A stretch of 64,000 bases of DNA from Neobacillus sp. PS3-34. GTDB taxonomy: Bacteria > Bacillota > Bacilli > Bacillales > Cytobacillaceae. The position numbers and the translations under genes were made by a program. The stretch is from assembly GCF_030915465.1 (NCBI RefSeq), contig NZ_CP133267.1:3957001-4021000 (forward strand). The letters are read 5' to 3'. Positions 38,965 to 48,124 of the stretch are shown here, piece by piece. The notes beneath the pieces were generated by a model. The model did no database searches. It was not told where the DNA came from and saw only the letters and a list, made by a program, of their open reading frames with translations. How positions within the stretch are numbered: position 1 is the stretch's first letter; every line of letters starts with the position of its first letter.

Positions 38965-39522
38965 ATGTTTGATCCAACAGCCTTTGATAACTTAAAAGTT
39001 GTGCTTGAAGGAACCTTATACGATAAGGATTTGAATGAAGAACTTGTCATTGCCGACCGTAATGACACGGTAAATTTAGCAAAGCTTTCACGTAGCTTCG
39101 ACTTTTTGTTCTATTTAGCTGGTGAAAAACAAAATTATACACAGGCTAAATTATTGTTGGAATCAAAGCTTGAAAATCTTGCATCCGAGCTGCTACCGGG
39201 AACAGATTCCAGTCATCTGTCCGGATGCAGGGTCCAGCTTTATTTTTATCTTGAGCATAAAAACAAACATCACCTATTCAGTGAAATTCAAGACATCCTT
39301 ACAGAGATTTGGGGTCCAGAACGAAAGATTACCCAATCTATTCAGCTTAACCCTTTGAAAAATGATGAGTTTATCAGCAATACGATCTCAGTTAATTTTG
39401 ATCGAATGATTTATGAGGATCAAATAAAGGATCTAATTGACATGATTGATTACATGATGGACACGTTAAACAAATTGGATGAATGGTCCGCCAAACAGGG
39501 AGGAAAAAATGACAGTCTATGA
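38965..39522 (+). CDS. hypothetical protein (185 aa)
   Basis: The soluble protein begins MFDPTAFDNLKVVLEGTLYD and continues with KDLNEELVIADRNDTVNLAK, ending in a helical DQIKDLIDMIDYMMDTLNKL. It has one Cys and no signal or membrane segment. I do not recognise the family. It starts 19 bases after fhs (GAGGTGAATTG RBS) and overlaps gpx by 14 bases, so fhs, this gene and gpx are probably one operon. Confidence 0.7.
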   Translation: MFDPTAFDNLKVVLEGTLYDKDLNEELVIADRNDTVNLAKLSRSFDFLFYLAGEKQNYTQAKLLLESKLENLASELLPGTDSSHLSGCRVQLYFYLEHKNKHHLFSEIQDILTEIWGPERKITQSIQLNPLKNDEFISNTISVNFDRMIYEDQIKDLIDMIDYMMDTLNKLDEWSAKQGGKNDSL

Positions 39523-39985
39523 GTTTCAAGCTAAGACAGTGGATAGGAATGAAGTCTCCCTTGAGGAATACAAAGGGAAGGTGCTGCTGATCGTAAATGT
39601 CGCCAGCAAGTGCGGATTTACACCACAGTATAAAGAGCTCCAGGAAATATACGAAGCTTATAAAGAGAAAGGACTCGAAATACTTGGGTTCCCTTGCAAC
39701 CAGTTTATGAACCAGGAGCCTGGAACCGATCAGGAAATTAAGTCCTTTTGCGAGCTGAATTATGGGGTAACATTTCCTGTTTTTGCAAAAATTGATGTCA
39801 ACGGCTCTGAAGCAGATCCGCTTTTTGAATATTTGACCGAAAATGCCCCTGGGTTGCTTGGCAGTAAGGCGGTTAAATGGAATTTTACTAAATTCCTTGT
39901 TGATTCCAATGGGAAGGTCGTAAATCGATATGCCCCGAGTACGAAACCAAAGGATATCATTAAGGACATAGAAAAGCTTTTGTAG
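39509..39985 (+). CDS. gpx: glutathione peroxidase-family thiol peroxidase (BsaA-like)
   Basis: The 158-aa thioredoxin-fold peroxidase has catalytic Cys in VNVASKCGFTPQY (Cys 36), Gln in LGFPCNQFMNQEPG and Trp in AVKWNFTKFLVD, the Cys-Gln-Trp catalytic set. Bacterial Cys-type members usually use thioredoxin and reduce lipid or organic hydroperoxides. ATG 39509 was chosen because GGGAGG lies seven bases upstream and the conserved TVYEFQAKTV follows; it overlaps the preceding gene. Confidence 0.93.
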   Translation: MTVYEFQAKTVDRNEVSLEEYKGKVLLIVNVASKCGFTPQYKELQEIYEAYKEKGLEILGFPCNQFMNQEPGTDQEIKSFCELNYGVTFPVFAKIDVNGSEADPLFEYLTENAPGLLGSKAVKWNFTKFLVDSNGKVVNRYAPSTKPKDIIKDIEKLL

Positions 39986-39986
39986 A

Positions 39987-40021
39987 AGCAGCTCCTGCCA
40001 AAAGGCAGGGGTTGTTTTTTC
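39987..40021 (+). terminator. terminator of the gpx operon
   Basis: GCTCCTGCC-aaaa-GGCAGGGGT stem followed by TGTTTTTTC. Confidence 0.75.
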
Positions 40022-40150
40022 TTTTTTGAGAAAAATAACAAATGGATCGTTGTCATTTACATTTAAGAAAAAACAAGTTAGATTATTATAAGAAGCAGAA
40101 TTTTTAGAAAATGAAAACGTTAACAATTTATTTTGAGAAGGGGAGTTTTT

Positions 40151-40999
40151 ATGGGGAAAACGGCGTGGGTGACTGACAGCACTGCCTTTTTAGATGATGA
40201 ACTGAAGAATAACCCCGATTTATATAGCATCCCGTTAACCATCCTGATGGACGAGGAAGAATTCATTGATGGAGTAGATCTTACAGCTGTCCAGTTATTC
40301 GAAAAGCTTAAGCATTTAAAAAATCCTCCTAAGACCTCACAGCCTTCCATCGGTTCGTTTCAAGGATTATACGAAAAACTGTCAAAGGAATACGATCAAA
40401 TTGTTTCATTCCTTCTTTCATCTAAACTGAGCGGGACATTTTCATCCAGCGAACAGGCAGCACAGCTGGTTGATATTCCTGTTACTTCGATAGATTCAAA
40501 AATTCTTGCCTATCCATTATCAGCCCTTTTAAAAAAGGGGATTGAGTTGAGTAAAGAAGGTAAAAGCATTCAAGAGGTAAAGAAAGAAATTGAAAGAATC
40601 AGGGACACAAATGAGACATATGTCGTGGTAGGCAGCCTTGAACAGCTTCACCGGAGCGGCAGGATGTCCGGAGTTCAATTTTATTTGGGAAGCATGCTGA
40701 ATGTAAAACCAATCATATCGATCGAAGACGGCACTTTAAAAGTTAAGGAAAAAGCGAGAAGCGAAAAGAAAGCAAAAGAGAAAATGATTGATTTTCTCCG
40801 TTCCTCATATCAAAAATCCCGGTTTAAAGAAGCCTATATTTTATATGGCCTTCACCTTGATGCTGCCAAAGCCTGGGAAAAGGACTTACAGGAAGAATTT
40901 CCTGATTTAACGTTTTATTGCTGTCCATTAGGTGCTACTATTGGTGTTCATGCCGGTGAAAACACTCTTGGAATCAGCTGGTTTAATGAAATGAAATAA
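40151..40999 (+). CDS. DegV-family fatty-acid-binding protein
   Basis: The 282-aa protein starts MGKTAWVTDSTAFLDDELKN, with the DST motif at about 8-11, SIPLTILMDEEEFIDGVDLT, TSQPSIGSFQGLYEKL and GSLEQLHRSGRMSG. DegV/FakB proteins bind fatty acids and can hand them to the FakA kinase; whether this one does is unproven. ATG 40151 follows GAAGGGG. A terminator follows, then repeat copy 2. Confidence 0.9.
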   Translation: MGKTAWVTDSTAFLDDELKNNPDLYSIPLTILMDEEEFIDGVDLTAVQLFEKLKHLKNPPKTSQPSIGSFQGLYEKLSKEYDQIVSFLLSSKLSGTFSSSEQAAQLVDIPVTSIDSKILAYPLSALLKKGIELSKEGKSIQEVKKEIERIRDTNETYVVVGSLEQLHRSGRMSGVQFYLGSMLNVKPIISIEDGTLKVKEKARSEKKAKEKMIDFLRSSYQKSRFKEAYILYGLHLDAAKAWEKDLQEEFPDLTFYCCPLGATIGVHAGENTLGISWFNEMK

Positions 41000-41024
41000 A
41001 AAGTGCCTGCCCGGCACTTTTTTC
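40999..41024 (+). terminator. terminator of the DegV gene
   Basis: AAGTGCC-tgccc-GGCACTTTTTTC; repeat copy 2 begins within about six bases. Confidence 0.85.
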
Positions 41025-41029
41025 TTTTT

Positions 41030-41268
41030 TAGGAAACTATAAATTTTAAAAGTGCATAATTCACAAAAAGTCTAGCGCAATCCAGCTTCAGCGCCCAGCC
41101 AGTTTTCCCCTTTGAATAACTTCCTTGAATATCTTGCTCAAAGCATGACCTTTAGGTGATGCTTTGAGCAGCTAGGGGTCATAAGCCAAATCACTCCAGA
41201 AATCAGGATTTCCTGCGTGATTCGTCTTAAGCCTTTCGGGGCTAACCAGGGCGCTTCCGCCTTTTTTC
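41030..41268 (+). repeat. modular intergenic repeat, copy 2 (with insert A)
   Basis: Starts TAGGAAACTATAAATTTTAA and ends GGGCGCTTCCGCCTTTTTTC. Relative to copy 1 it carries a 72-base insert (41101-41172) with a hairpin TGCTCAAAGCAT (41135-41146) / ATGCTTTGAGCA (41159-41170). The shared core GGGGTCATAAGCCAAATCAC and CCAGAAATCAGGATTTCCTG is identical to copy 1. Confidence 0.85.
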
Positions 41269-41338
41269 TTTTGCTTATCATTCATTTCTTTTTCTGTTTC
41301 ATGCTAAAATAGCAAGGATGGAAGGCAGGTGTTTTTTT

Positions 41339-41986
41339 ATGGATAAAAGTATATTAACAATGACAGAACAATTCGTCAGAAACGAATTGGGCGAAGACGC
41401 CACGGGCCATGATTGGTTCCATATTGAGCGAGTGCGCAGAAACGCGCTTTACATATGCAAAACGGAGAATAAAGGGGATGCCTTTATTATTGAAATGGCA
41501 GCACTGCTGCATGATATTTCCGACGAAAAATTAAACGAAAGTGCTGAACAGGGCGATGAAAAGCTTTCCGCATTTTTAAAAAGCGTCGATATGGCTGAAG
41601 AAATTAAGCACCATATTAAATCGATTATTGATTCTATTTCTTTTAAAGGCGGAAGAATAATGGAGCTTGAGTCGACAGAGGCCAAAATAGTACAGGATGC
41701 AGACCGGCTTGATGCGATAGGGGCGATCGGCATCGCGAGGGCTTTTGCTTATGGAGGTAAAAAAGGACAGCAGATTTTTGATCCTGGTTTAATATTTAGA
41801 GAAAAGATGACAACTGAAGAATATAGAAAAGGTAAATCTACGAGTATTAATCATTTTTATGAAAAACTCTTGAAGCTTAAAGATTTAATGAATACAGAAA
41901 CTGCAAAATTAATGGCAGAAGAGAGACATCATACGATGGAGTTGTTTCTTGAACAATTTTACAAGGAATGGAATGGTCAAGCATGA
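41339..41986 (+). CDS. ypgQ: HD-domain phosphohydrolase YpgQ
   Basis: This 215-aa HD-superfamily protein has the metal-site pattern His in GHDWFHIERVRRNA, His-Asp in AALLHDISDEKL (about 57-62) and Asp in VQDADRLDAIGAIGIARAFA. B. subtilis YpgQ is a Mn2+-dependent nucleotide pyrophosphohydrolase. ATG 41339 follows GGAAGGCAGGTG. The downstream ABC-F gene begins in an ATGA overlap, so the two are coupled. Confidence 0.9.
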   Translation: MDKSILTMTEQFVRNELGEDATGHDWFHIERVRRNALYICKTENKGDAFIIEMAALLHDISDEKLNESAEQGDEKLSAFLKSVDMAEEIKHHIKSIIDSISFKGGRIMELESTEAKIVQDADRLDAIGAIGIARAFAYGGKKGQQIFDPGLIFREKMTTEEYRKGKSTSINHFYEKLLKLKDLMNTETAKLMAEERHHTMELFLEQFYKEWNGQA

Positions 41987-43866
41987 AAATGCTCACAGCA
42001 GAAAACATAACAAAGACATATGGAGAGAAACAGCTGTTCCAGAATATTGCTTTTACAATAGGTGAAAAAGAGCGAGTGGGTTTGATTGGTGTTAATGGAA
42101 CAGGAAAGTCCTCCCTCTTAAAAATAGTCGCTGGAATCGATCAGCCTGATGAGGGATCAATTATATCCGCAAAAGACTATGCGGTTGCTTATCTCGATCA
42201 AAACCCTGAAATGGACGGGAACCTTACCGTTCTGGAACAGGTATTCCATGGTGATTCTCCAATTCTGAAACTGTTACGTGATTATGAACAGGCTCTAATC
42301 GAATTGAATGCCACACCAGAGGACGCGAAGCTACAGGAATCACTGTTTCAATTCCAAAAACAAATGGACTCTTTAAATGCCTGGGATGCAAGTACGAACG
42401 CAAAAACGATATTAATGAAGCTTGGAATTGAAGTGTTTGACAAAAAAATTGGCGAGCTCTCAGGAGGGCAAAAGAAACGTGTTGCTCTGGCACAGGTGTT
42501 AATTGAGGCACCAGATTTACTGATATTAGATGAACCGACTAACCATCTTGATTTCGATACGGTCAAGTGGCTTGAGGAATATTTAAGCAGATATAGTGGC
42601 TCACTGCTGCTCGTAACACATGATCGTTATTTCCTGGATCGTGTTACAAATCGTGTTTTTGAATTGGATGGCGGAAACCTATATAGCTATAAAGGCAATT
42701 ATGCTGCATTTTTAGAGGCAAAGGCAATCCGTGAAGAAAACGAAGCTGCAACAATGGATAAACGACAAAACCTTTTCCGGCGCGAGCTTGAATGGATAAG
42801 AAGAGGTGCCAAAGCGCGTACTACTAAGCAAAAAGCACGTATCCAGCGTTTTGACAAACTGGAGGAGCAGGTAGCTGGAAGTAAATCTCAAGAGAAGCTT
42901 GATATTTCATTAAATGGAAGCAGGCTTGGAAAGCAAGTGTTCGAACTTAAGGACGCATCCAAGAAGTATGGGGAAAAAGTCATTTTAAGCCATTTCGATT
43001 TATTGATTAAACCAGGTGACAGAATAGGTATTATCGGTCGAAATGGTACTGGAAAGTCCACCCTCCTAAATATCTTGGCAAAAAGGCTTCCACTTGACGA
43101 CGGCGAATACCAAATGGGTCAGACTGTAAAAATTGCTTACTATACGCAAGAAAGCGAAGATATGGATGAAAGCAAGCGGATGATCGAATATATTAAGGAA
43201 TCCGCACAGGTGGTTGAGACTTCCGATGGAAAAACGATTTCCGCAGCACAAATGCTTGAACGTTTTCTGTTTCCGTCATTTTCACATGGCACACCGATCA
43301 GGAAGCTGTCTGGAGGAGAAAAGCGGAGGCTTTATTTACTAAAGATCCTTATGTCAGCTCCCAATGTCCTATTACTGGATGAGCCTACCAATGATTTGGA
43401 TACCCAAACATTGACCGTACTTGAGGACTATCTGGAAGAGTTCCCTGGCGTTGTCATTACCGTTTCGCATGACCGTTATTTTCTTGATAAAGTCACTGAG
43501 CAGCTGCTTGTTTTAAAGGGTGAAGGAAAAATTGAATCCTTCTACGGTAACTATTCTGAATACCTTGATAAAGTGACGGAAGAGACAGCAGTAAAGGTGA
43601 AGGCTGCTTCAAACCCGCAGCCAAGGCAGCCAGAACGTGAAAATAAGAAAAAAATGACCTATAAGGAAACAAAGGAATGGGAAGGAATCGACGGGGAAAT
43701 TGAAGCTGTCGAACAGCGCCTTGAGGAAGTTGCCGCTCAAATGGCCAAAATAGGCAGTGATTTCACAAAGGGTCAGGAGCTTATGAAAGAGGAAACCGAA
43801 TTAAATGAAAAGCTCGAATACCTGATTGAACGCTGGTCTTACCTTGCAGAACTGGCAGAAAAATAA
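41983..43866 (+). CDS. ABC-F family ribosome-associated ATPase (YfmR/Uup-type)
   Basis: The 627-aa protein has two ABC domains and no membrane segment. Domain 1: GVNGTGKSSLL (about 36), LSGGQKKRVALAQ, LLILDEPTNHLD. Domain 2: GRNGTGKSTLL, LSGGEKRRLYLL, LLLDEPTNDLD. Between them is the ABC-F linker with RRGAKARTTKQKARIQR. A C-terminal coiled coil (about 560-627) is typical of Uup/YfmR. YfmR resolves stalled ribosomes together with EF-P in B. subtilis. The start at 41983 overlaps ypgQ by four bases. It is not evidence of antibiotic resistance. Confidence 0.9.
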   Translation: MKMLTAENITKTYGEKQLFQNIAFTIGEKERVGLIGVNGTGKSSLLKIVAGIDQPDEGSIISAKDYAVAYLDQNPEMDGNLTVLEQVFHGDSPILKLLRDYEQALIELNATPEDAKLQESLFQFQKQMDSLNAWDASTNAKTILMKLGIEVFDKKIGELSGGQKKRVALAQVLIEAPDLLILDEPTNHLDFDTVKWLEEYLSRYSGSLLLVTHDRYFLDRVTNRVFELDGGNLYSYKGNYAAFLEAKAIREENEAATMDKRQNLFRRELEWIRRGAKARTTKQKARIQRFDKLEEQVAGSKSQEKLDISLNGSRLGKQVFELKDASKKYGEKVILSHFDLLIKPGDRIGIIGRNGTGKSTLLNILAKRLPLDDGEYQMGQTVKIAYYTQESEDMDESKRMIEYIKESAQVVETSDGKTISAAQMLERFLFPSFSHGTPIRKLSGGEKRRLYLLKILMSAPNVLLLDEPTNDLDTQTLTVLEDYLEEFPGVVITVSHDRYFLDKVTEQLLVLKGEGKIESFYGNYSEYLDKVTEETAVKVKAASNPQPRQPERENKKKMTYKETKEWEGIDGEIEAVEQRLEEVAAQMAKIGSDFTKGQELMKEETELNEKLEYLIERWSYLAELAEK

Positions 43867-43917
43867 CCTTTCTATGCCTATGCTATTTATAACAATATAA
43901 AGGAAGAGGTGATTGGA

Positions 43918-45048
43918 TTGAAAATTGTTTCGATTGAACCTACTCCAAGTCCGAATACCATGAAAATAACCCTGGATTCAGAGCTGCCTATGGGAACGAG
44001 CCATAATTATAAAAAAGATACATCAGCAGGTGCCCCTGAAGCAGTCAAAGCTATTCTTGAGGTAGAAGGAATCAAAGGTGTCTATCATGTAGCAGATTTC
44101 CTGGCCGTTGAACGTAATGCAAAATATGACTGGAAGGATCTTCTTCCTAAAGTCAGACAGGCATTTGGAGGGGAAGTTTTAGAAACGGAACAAGGGGACC
44201 GAACAGTAGATGAGCATTTTGGGGAAATTAAGGTTCAGGTTCAAATGTTCAAAGGTATACCATTACAGGTAAAGCTGACAGATGGATCAACTGAAAAGCG
44301 GTTTGGGATGCCGGATTATTTTTTAAAGGCGAGAGAATATGCGCAGCTGGAAGAAGATAATTATATCTTGCTTAGGACCTGGAAGGATTTCGGAGTCAGA
44401 TATGGCGAATTTGAACAAATCGGCCATGATGTAACCGAGGAATTAATCGCTTCCTATCCTGCAGAACGGCTTGATTCACTGGTAGAATCAGCCCGCTCTC
44501 TTGAACCTGCATTAGAAAATAAGCAAAAGCGGCAGCGCATAAAAGTAACAAAAGAAGATTTAGCTAACCCGGACTGGAAGCACCGTTATCAGTTGCTGGA
44601 ACAAATGGACGACCCATCAATCGAGGATCTTCACCTGCTTGCAATGGCATTACAGGATGAGAAAGCATCCATACGCCGACTTGCAACTGTTTACCTAGGG
44701 ATGATAAAGGATAAATCCGTCTTGCCGCTTTTATATAATGCATTGACCGATAAAACAGTTACGGTAAGAAGAACAGCGGGCGACTGCCTTTCGGATTTGG
44801 GTTTTGAGGAAGCCGAGGACAATATGGCGGCTGCACTGAAAGATGATAGCAAGCTCGTACGCTGGCGGGCGGCCATGTTTTTATATGAAGCCGGAAGCGA
44901 AAAATCACTGTCAGCTTTAAAAGCTGCTGAAGACGATCCGGAGTTCGAGGTTAGCCTTCAGGTTAAAATGGCGATTGAACGGATTGAGGGTGGAGAAGAA
45001 GCCAAGGGATCTGTCTGGAAGCAAATGACTGAGTCAAGAAAATCCTAA
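43918..45048 (+). CDS. ypgR: YpgR: Nfu N-terminal domain plus HEAT-like repeats
   Basis: The 376-aa protein has an N-terminal NifU/Nfu-N (scaffold) domain, IEPTPSPNTMKITLDSELPM and GVYHVADFLAVERN. The C-terminal half contains HEAT-like helical repeats: IRRLATVYLGMIKDKSVLPL, VTVRRTAGDCLSDLGFEEAE and VRWRAAMFLYEAGSEKSLSA. It has no Cys pair, so Fe-S scaffolding is not supported. TTG 43918 is the start because GGAAGAGGTG lies upstream with six-base spacing. It precedes brxA as in B. subtilis. Confidence 0.88.
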   Translation: MKIVSIEPTPSPNTMKITLDSELPMGTSHNYKKDTSAGAPEAVKAILEVEGIKGVYHVADFLAVERNAKYDWKDLLPKVRQAFGGEVLETEQGDRTVDEHFGEIKVQVQMFKGIPLQVKLTDGSTEKRFGMPDYFLKAREYAQLEEDNYILLRTWKDFGVRYGEFEQIGHDVTEELIASYPAERLDSLVESARSLEPALENKQKRQRIKVTKEDLANPDWKHRYQLLEQMDDPSIEDLHLLAMALQDEKASIRRLATVYLGMIKDKSVLPLLYNALTDKTVTVRRTAGDCLSDLGFEEAEDNMAAALKDDSKLVRWRAAMFLYEAGSEKSLSALKAAEDDPEFEVSLQVKMAIERIEGGEEAKGSVWKQMTESRKS

Positions 45049-45156
45049 TCATTACAGGATGAACAATATTGCCAAACAGAATTCTGTTTCATTGCACTCC
45101 GGCAAAAAAATATAGTATGCTTACAGTGCATACACTCGAAACGGGGGAATTTATCT

Positions 45157-45591
45157 ATGTCAATGGCATATGAAGAATATATGAAACAAATGGTCAAGCC
45201 GATGCGGGAGGAACTTACGAGAGCAGGATTTCAGGAACTGACTGCATCTGAAGATGTAGAAAAGTTTATGGAAAATGCGGAGGGTACAACGCTTGTTGTT
45301 GTCAATTCCGTGTGTGGCTGTGCAGCAGGGCTTGCTCGTCCGGCAGCAACCCAGGCGATCATGCAGAGTGATAAAAGACCTGATCAGATTGTAACTGTTT
45401 TTGCAGGCCAGGATAAAGAGGCAACGGCTAAAATGCGCGAGTATTTTGAAGGATATGAGCCTTCATCACCTTCTATGGCCCTTTTGAAGGGAAAGGAAGT
45501 TGTCCATTTTATTCCAAGATACGATATTGAAGGAAATTCAATGGAAGCGATTATGGAAAACCTTAAGGCCGCATTTGAGGCCAATTGTTAA
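45157..45591 (+). CDS. brxA: bacilliredoxin BrxA (YphP family)
   Basis: The 144-aa thioredoxin-like protein has the bacilliredoxin CGC motif in VVNSVCGCAAGLARPAATQA (about 49-68). Bacilliredoxins remove bacillithiol from proteins after disulfide stress. The CGC motif and length do not separate BrxA from BrxB; the ypgR neighbourhood suggests YphP/BrxA. RBS ACGGGGG precedes ATG 45157. A C-terminal Cys 144 is an extra thiol. Confidence 0.9.
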   Translation: MSMAYEEYMKQMVKPMREELTRAGFQELTASEDVEKFMENAEGTTLVVVNSVCGCAAGLARPAATQAIMQSDKRPDQIVTVFAGQDKEATAKMREYFEGYEPSSPSMALLKGKEVVHFIPRYDIEGNSMEAIMENLKAAFEANC

Positions 45592-45658
45592 TAAGGATGC
45601 CTTTACCGGCTCCTTTTTTTTCTTTGTATCAAATTGAGGATTAAGGTATGTGATGTAA

Positions 45659-46433
45659 ATGTTTGTGACGACTGCAGGCAGGACAAATGAATCGATGATC
45701 GATACAGCTAAACAGGTTGCAGCAGAACTAGAGACTCCTTATTTTTCCAAGGAGAAAGCAATCCGTGGCTAGCTTGATGGATCATTATGGGAGCGGCTGC
45801 ATCATAGTGGGCAAGGAAAGGCTTGAAATTTTTCAAGCAGGTGCGCAGGAGCCATTTTTCTTTCATCCAAACTCGGCCATGTTCAGAATAAAAAGGCTTC
45901 TAAAAGGAGAGCATGACCCTTTTATCGACGCCTCTGGATTAAGTGAGGGCATGAGTCTCCTTGACTGTACGCTTGGACTTGCCTCGGATTCAATTGTGGC
46001 AAGCTTTGTCACGGGAGAAGAAGGGAATGTAACCGGGATTGAAGGGCAAAAATACCTCGCTTATATTATCAGGCAGGGATTATCCTCATGGGAAGCAGGC
46101 TTGCCGGCAGTAAATGCCGCGATGAGGAGGATAACGGTCAACTACTCCGATTCACATAAATATTTACAGAACTTGGCAGACGAATCCTTTGACTGTGTCT
46201 ACTTTGATCCGATGTTTGATGAGGCCATCCTTGAATCAGATGGAATTAAAACGCTAGGGCAGTTTGCGATTCGGGAAGGCCTGGATGAAGAGATGATTCA
46301 TCAGGCAATAAGGGTTGCGAAAAGACGTGTCATTTTAAAGGACCATTATAAAAGCAACCGCTTTGAAAAATACGGTTTCACTGTAAAGAAAAGGCAAAGT
46401 GCCAAATTCCACTTTGGGTTTATTCAAAAATAA
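45659..46433 (+). CDS. ypiP: class I SAM methyltransferase YpiP-like (frameshifted)
   Basis: The product is about 257 aa after correction. The N-terminal MFVTTAGRTNESMIDTAKQV is in one frame; RRKQSVASLMDHYGSGCIIV onward in another. Removing one A at about 45749 joins them. Motif I is LLDCTLGLASDSIVASFVTG, followed by VTGIEGQKYLAYII and DCVYFDPMFDEAI. Members are predicted rRNA methyltransferases; the target is unknown. ATG 45659 follows AAGGTATGTGATG. A terminator follows. Confidence 0.8.
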
Positions 46434-46472
46434 AATGCCTGGGAAGCTTAGAAGCTCCTCCAGGCATTTTAT
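46434..46472. terminator. terminator after ypiP
   Basis: AAATGCCTGG-gaagcttagaagctcct-CCAGGCATTTT stem; also reads into the short minus-strand gene. Confidence 0.75.
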
Positions 46473-46543
46473 TAATCCGCAACAGATAAGTAAATAAAAT
46501 ATGCCATCAAAAGAAAACATCCAAACACCACTGCTATTTCCAT
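46472..46543 (-). CDS. very small membrane peptide (23 aa)
   Basis: The ORF encodes MEIAVVFGCFLLMAYFIYLS and VAD, almost entirely one membrane helix. A strong RBS (GGGGAGTGG) lies six bases before the ATG. I do not recognise it, but similar tiny membrane peptides are common in Bacillus. It converges with ypiP. Confidence 0.45.
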   Translation of the reverse strand: MEIAVVFGCFLLMAYFIYLSVAD

Positions 46544-46707
46544 AGTTTCCCACTCCCCGTATTTTGTGTTAAACTTTTATATAATTAACCTATTAACCTT
46601 TCACATAAATTTAAAACCCTTTTTTCCATTTTTTCGAAAAAAGAAGTATAATATCTTAAAAGAGTACAAGTTTATTAATTACCTTCCGAAATAAAGGGGA
46701 GTTTTCA

Positions 46708-47288
46708 ATGAATAAATGGATTCGTAAATCGGTTGTCATATTGGTTTCAGTTTTAACCTTCGGCCTCATTTCGCCGTCGCAGCTTATGGATTCGTTCTAT
46801 ACTGATAAGCCTTCAGACCGTGATTCATTTGAAGCCAATACCAGTGGAATAGCTAATTCCTTTTATGAAGAAAATCATATAAACAGAGAACAATTTATTG
46901 AGGATATGGTGAAGCTGGCTGACGCCAATCTTATCAAAAATTCGGTACGAGGATAAAGCCGGTTATTGAAAATGAATTTCGAGAAATTATTTTACCAAAC
47001 ATCCAGAAAGCAATTGAAGAAACAGCTTATCATTATCCGGAAGAGGATTTAGCAAATTTAACGATTACCGAGCACCCGGCTGGCGGCACGTCTGAGAAAA
47101 TATTTCATATTAAAAACAGCCTGACTGGCAAGGATGCCATAAGGTTCCATGTGAGAAGAGACAATCCTCCTCAAGCAGGATACTGGTTCAATTTCCACTA
47201 TCACATTGCCATTGATGATTTTCACAAACATCATGATCTTGGTTCGATTTATTGGGATAAAAACACACCGCCAAAATGGATGAGCTAA
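46708..47288 (+). CDS. ypjP: YpjP family secreted or membrane-anchored protein (frameshifted)
   Basis: The product is about 193 aa after correction. It starts with a signal-like MNKWIRKSVVILVSVLTFGL. The break at about 46940 (one A missing from AAAAA) restores LIKKFGTRIKPVIENEFREI. The C-terminal half contains FHVRRDNPPQAGYWFNFHYH and ends WDKNTPPKWMS, the YpjP pattern. Function unknown. RBS AAAGGGGAG precedes ATG 46708. Confidence 0.8.
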
Positions 47289-47401
47289 GATATAGCTCCT
47301 TATATTTGCATAATATAGGTGAAAAATTTTATTATGAGATTGTGAAACTTTTTAGGCATATGCTCGTAAATAGTCTATAACCTAAATGGAGGTAAGAAAA
47401 A

Positions 47402-47983
47402 ATGGCAGTTAGTTTATCTAAAGGACAAAAAGTGGACTTAACAAAAAACAATCCAGGACTAAAAAAAGCAGTCGTCGGACTTGGTTGGGATACAAATAAA
47501 TATGACGGCGGCAATGACTTTGACCTTGATTCATCTGTTTTTCTATTAGGTGAAAATGGGAAAGTTACAAATGAAAGTGATTTTGTGTTCTACAACAATC
47601 CAAAGGGTGGCAACAATTCTGTTGAGCATACAGGAGATAATCGGACTGGTGCAGGAGATGGAGACGACGAGCAAGTGAAAATTGACCTTGGATCTGTTCC
47701 AGCAAATGTCCAGCGTATTGCTTTCACGATTACAATCCATGAAGCAGAAAGCAGAAACCAAAACTTTGGACAAGTTTCTAACGCTTATGCCCGCATTTTC
47801 AATGAAGAAACCGGTGAAGAGCTTATCCGCTATGACCTTGGTGAGGATTTCTCAATTGAAACAGCGCTTGTCGTTGGCGAGTTATACCGACACAATGGAG
47901 AATGGAAATTCAGCGCAATTGGCAGCGGCTACCAGGGCGGTTTGGCTGCATTGGCAACGGACTTCGGCCTGCAGGTAGGCTAA
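47402..47983 (+). CDS. TerD-family stress protein (1)
   Basis: The 193-aa TerD domain has [20 protein letters not shown] (Ca-binding-like acidic site, about 27-46) and [19 protein letters not shown] (about 79-97), the family hallmarks. B. subtilis homologues YceC/D/E are general-stress proteins. RBS ATGGAGGTAAG is strong. It is the first gene of the Ter cluster, co-oriented with TerC. A sigma-A or sigma-B promoter could not be assigned with confidence. Confidence 0.93.
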   Translation: MAVSLSKGQKVDLTKNNPGLKKAVVGLGWDTNKYDGGNDFDLDSSVFLLGENGKVTNESDFVFYNNPKGGNNSVEHTGDNRTGAGDGDDEQVKIDLGSVPANVQRIAFTITIHEAESRNQNFGQVSNAYARIFNEETGEELIRYDLGEDFSIETALVVGELYRHNGEWKFSAIGSGYQGGLAALATDFGLQVG

Positions 47984-47997
47984 TAATGGAATGTAGG

Positions 47998-48027
47998 GAG
48001 ACTCGGCGCTCTGCCGGGTCTTTATTA
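47998..48027 (+). terminator. terminator or attenuator between terD1 and terC
   Basis: GACTCGGCG-ctc-TGCCGGGTC stem followed by TTTATTATAA; the weak T tract may allow read-through into terC. Confidence 0.6.
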
Positions 48028-48124
48028 TAAAAAATACTTTCCGAGCATTCTTAAGAAACAGTTGATAACAGCCATAGAATATGCCGGGAAAATTTGTGAA
48101 GTGAATTTGGGAGGAAAGCTTTAA

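Noticed and set aside
39392..40126. 244-codon minus-strand ORF opposite gpx
   Set aside because: It lies over two well-supported plus-strand genes and has low-complexity, Phe-rich content without recognisable motifs.
41983..43866. antibiotic-resistance ABC-F protein
   Set aside because: Linker and C-terminal coiled coil fit the housekeeping YfmR/Uup group rather than Vga/Lsa/Msr types.
47984..48124. possible yybP-ykoY riboswitch before terC
   Set aside because: Only a short terminator-like hairpin is present; the conserved riboswitch loops are absent.
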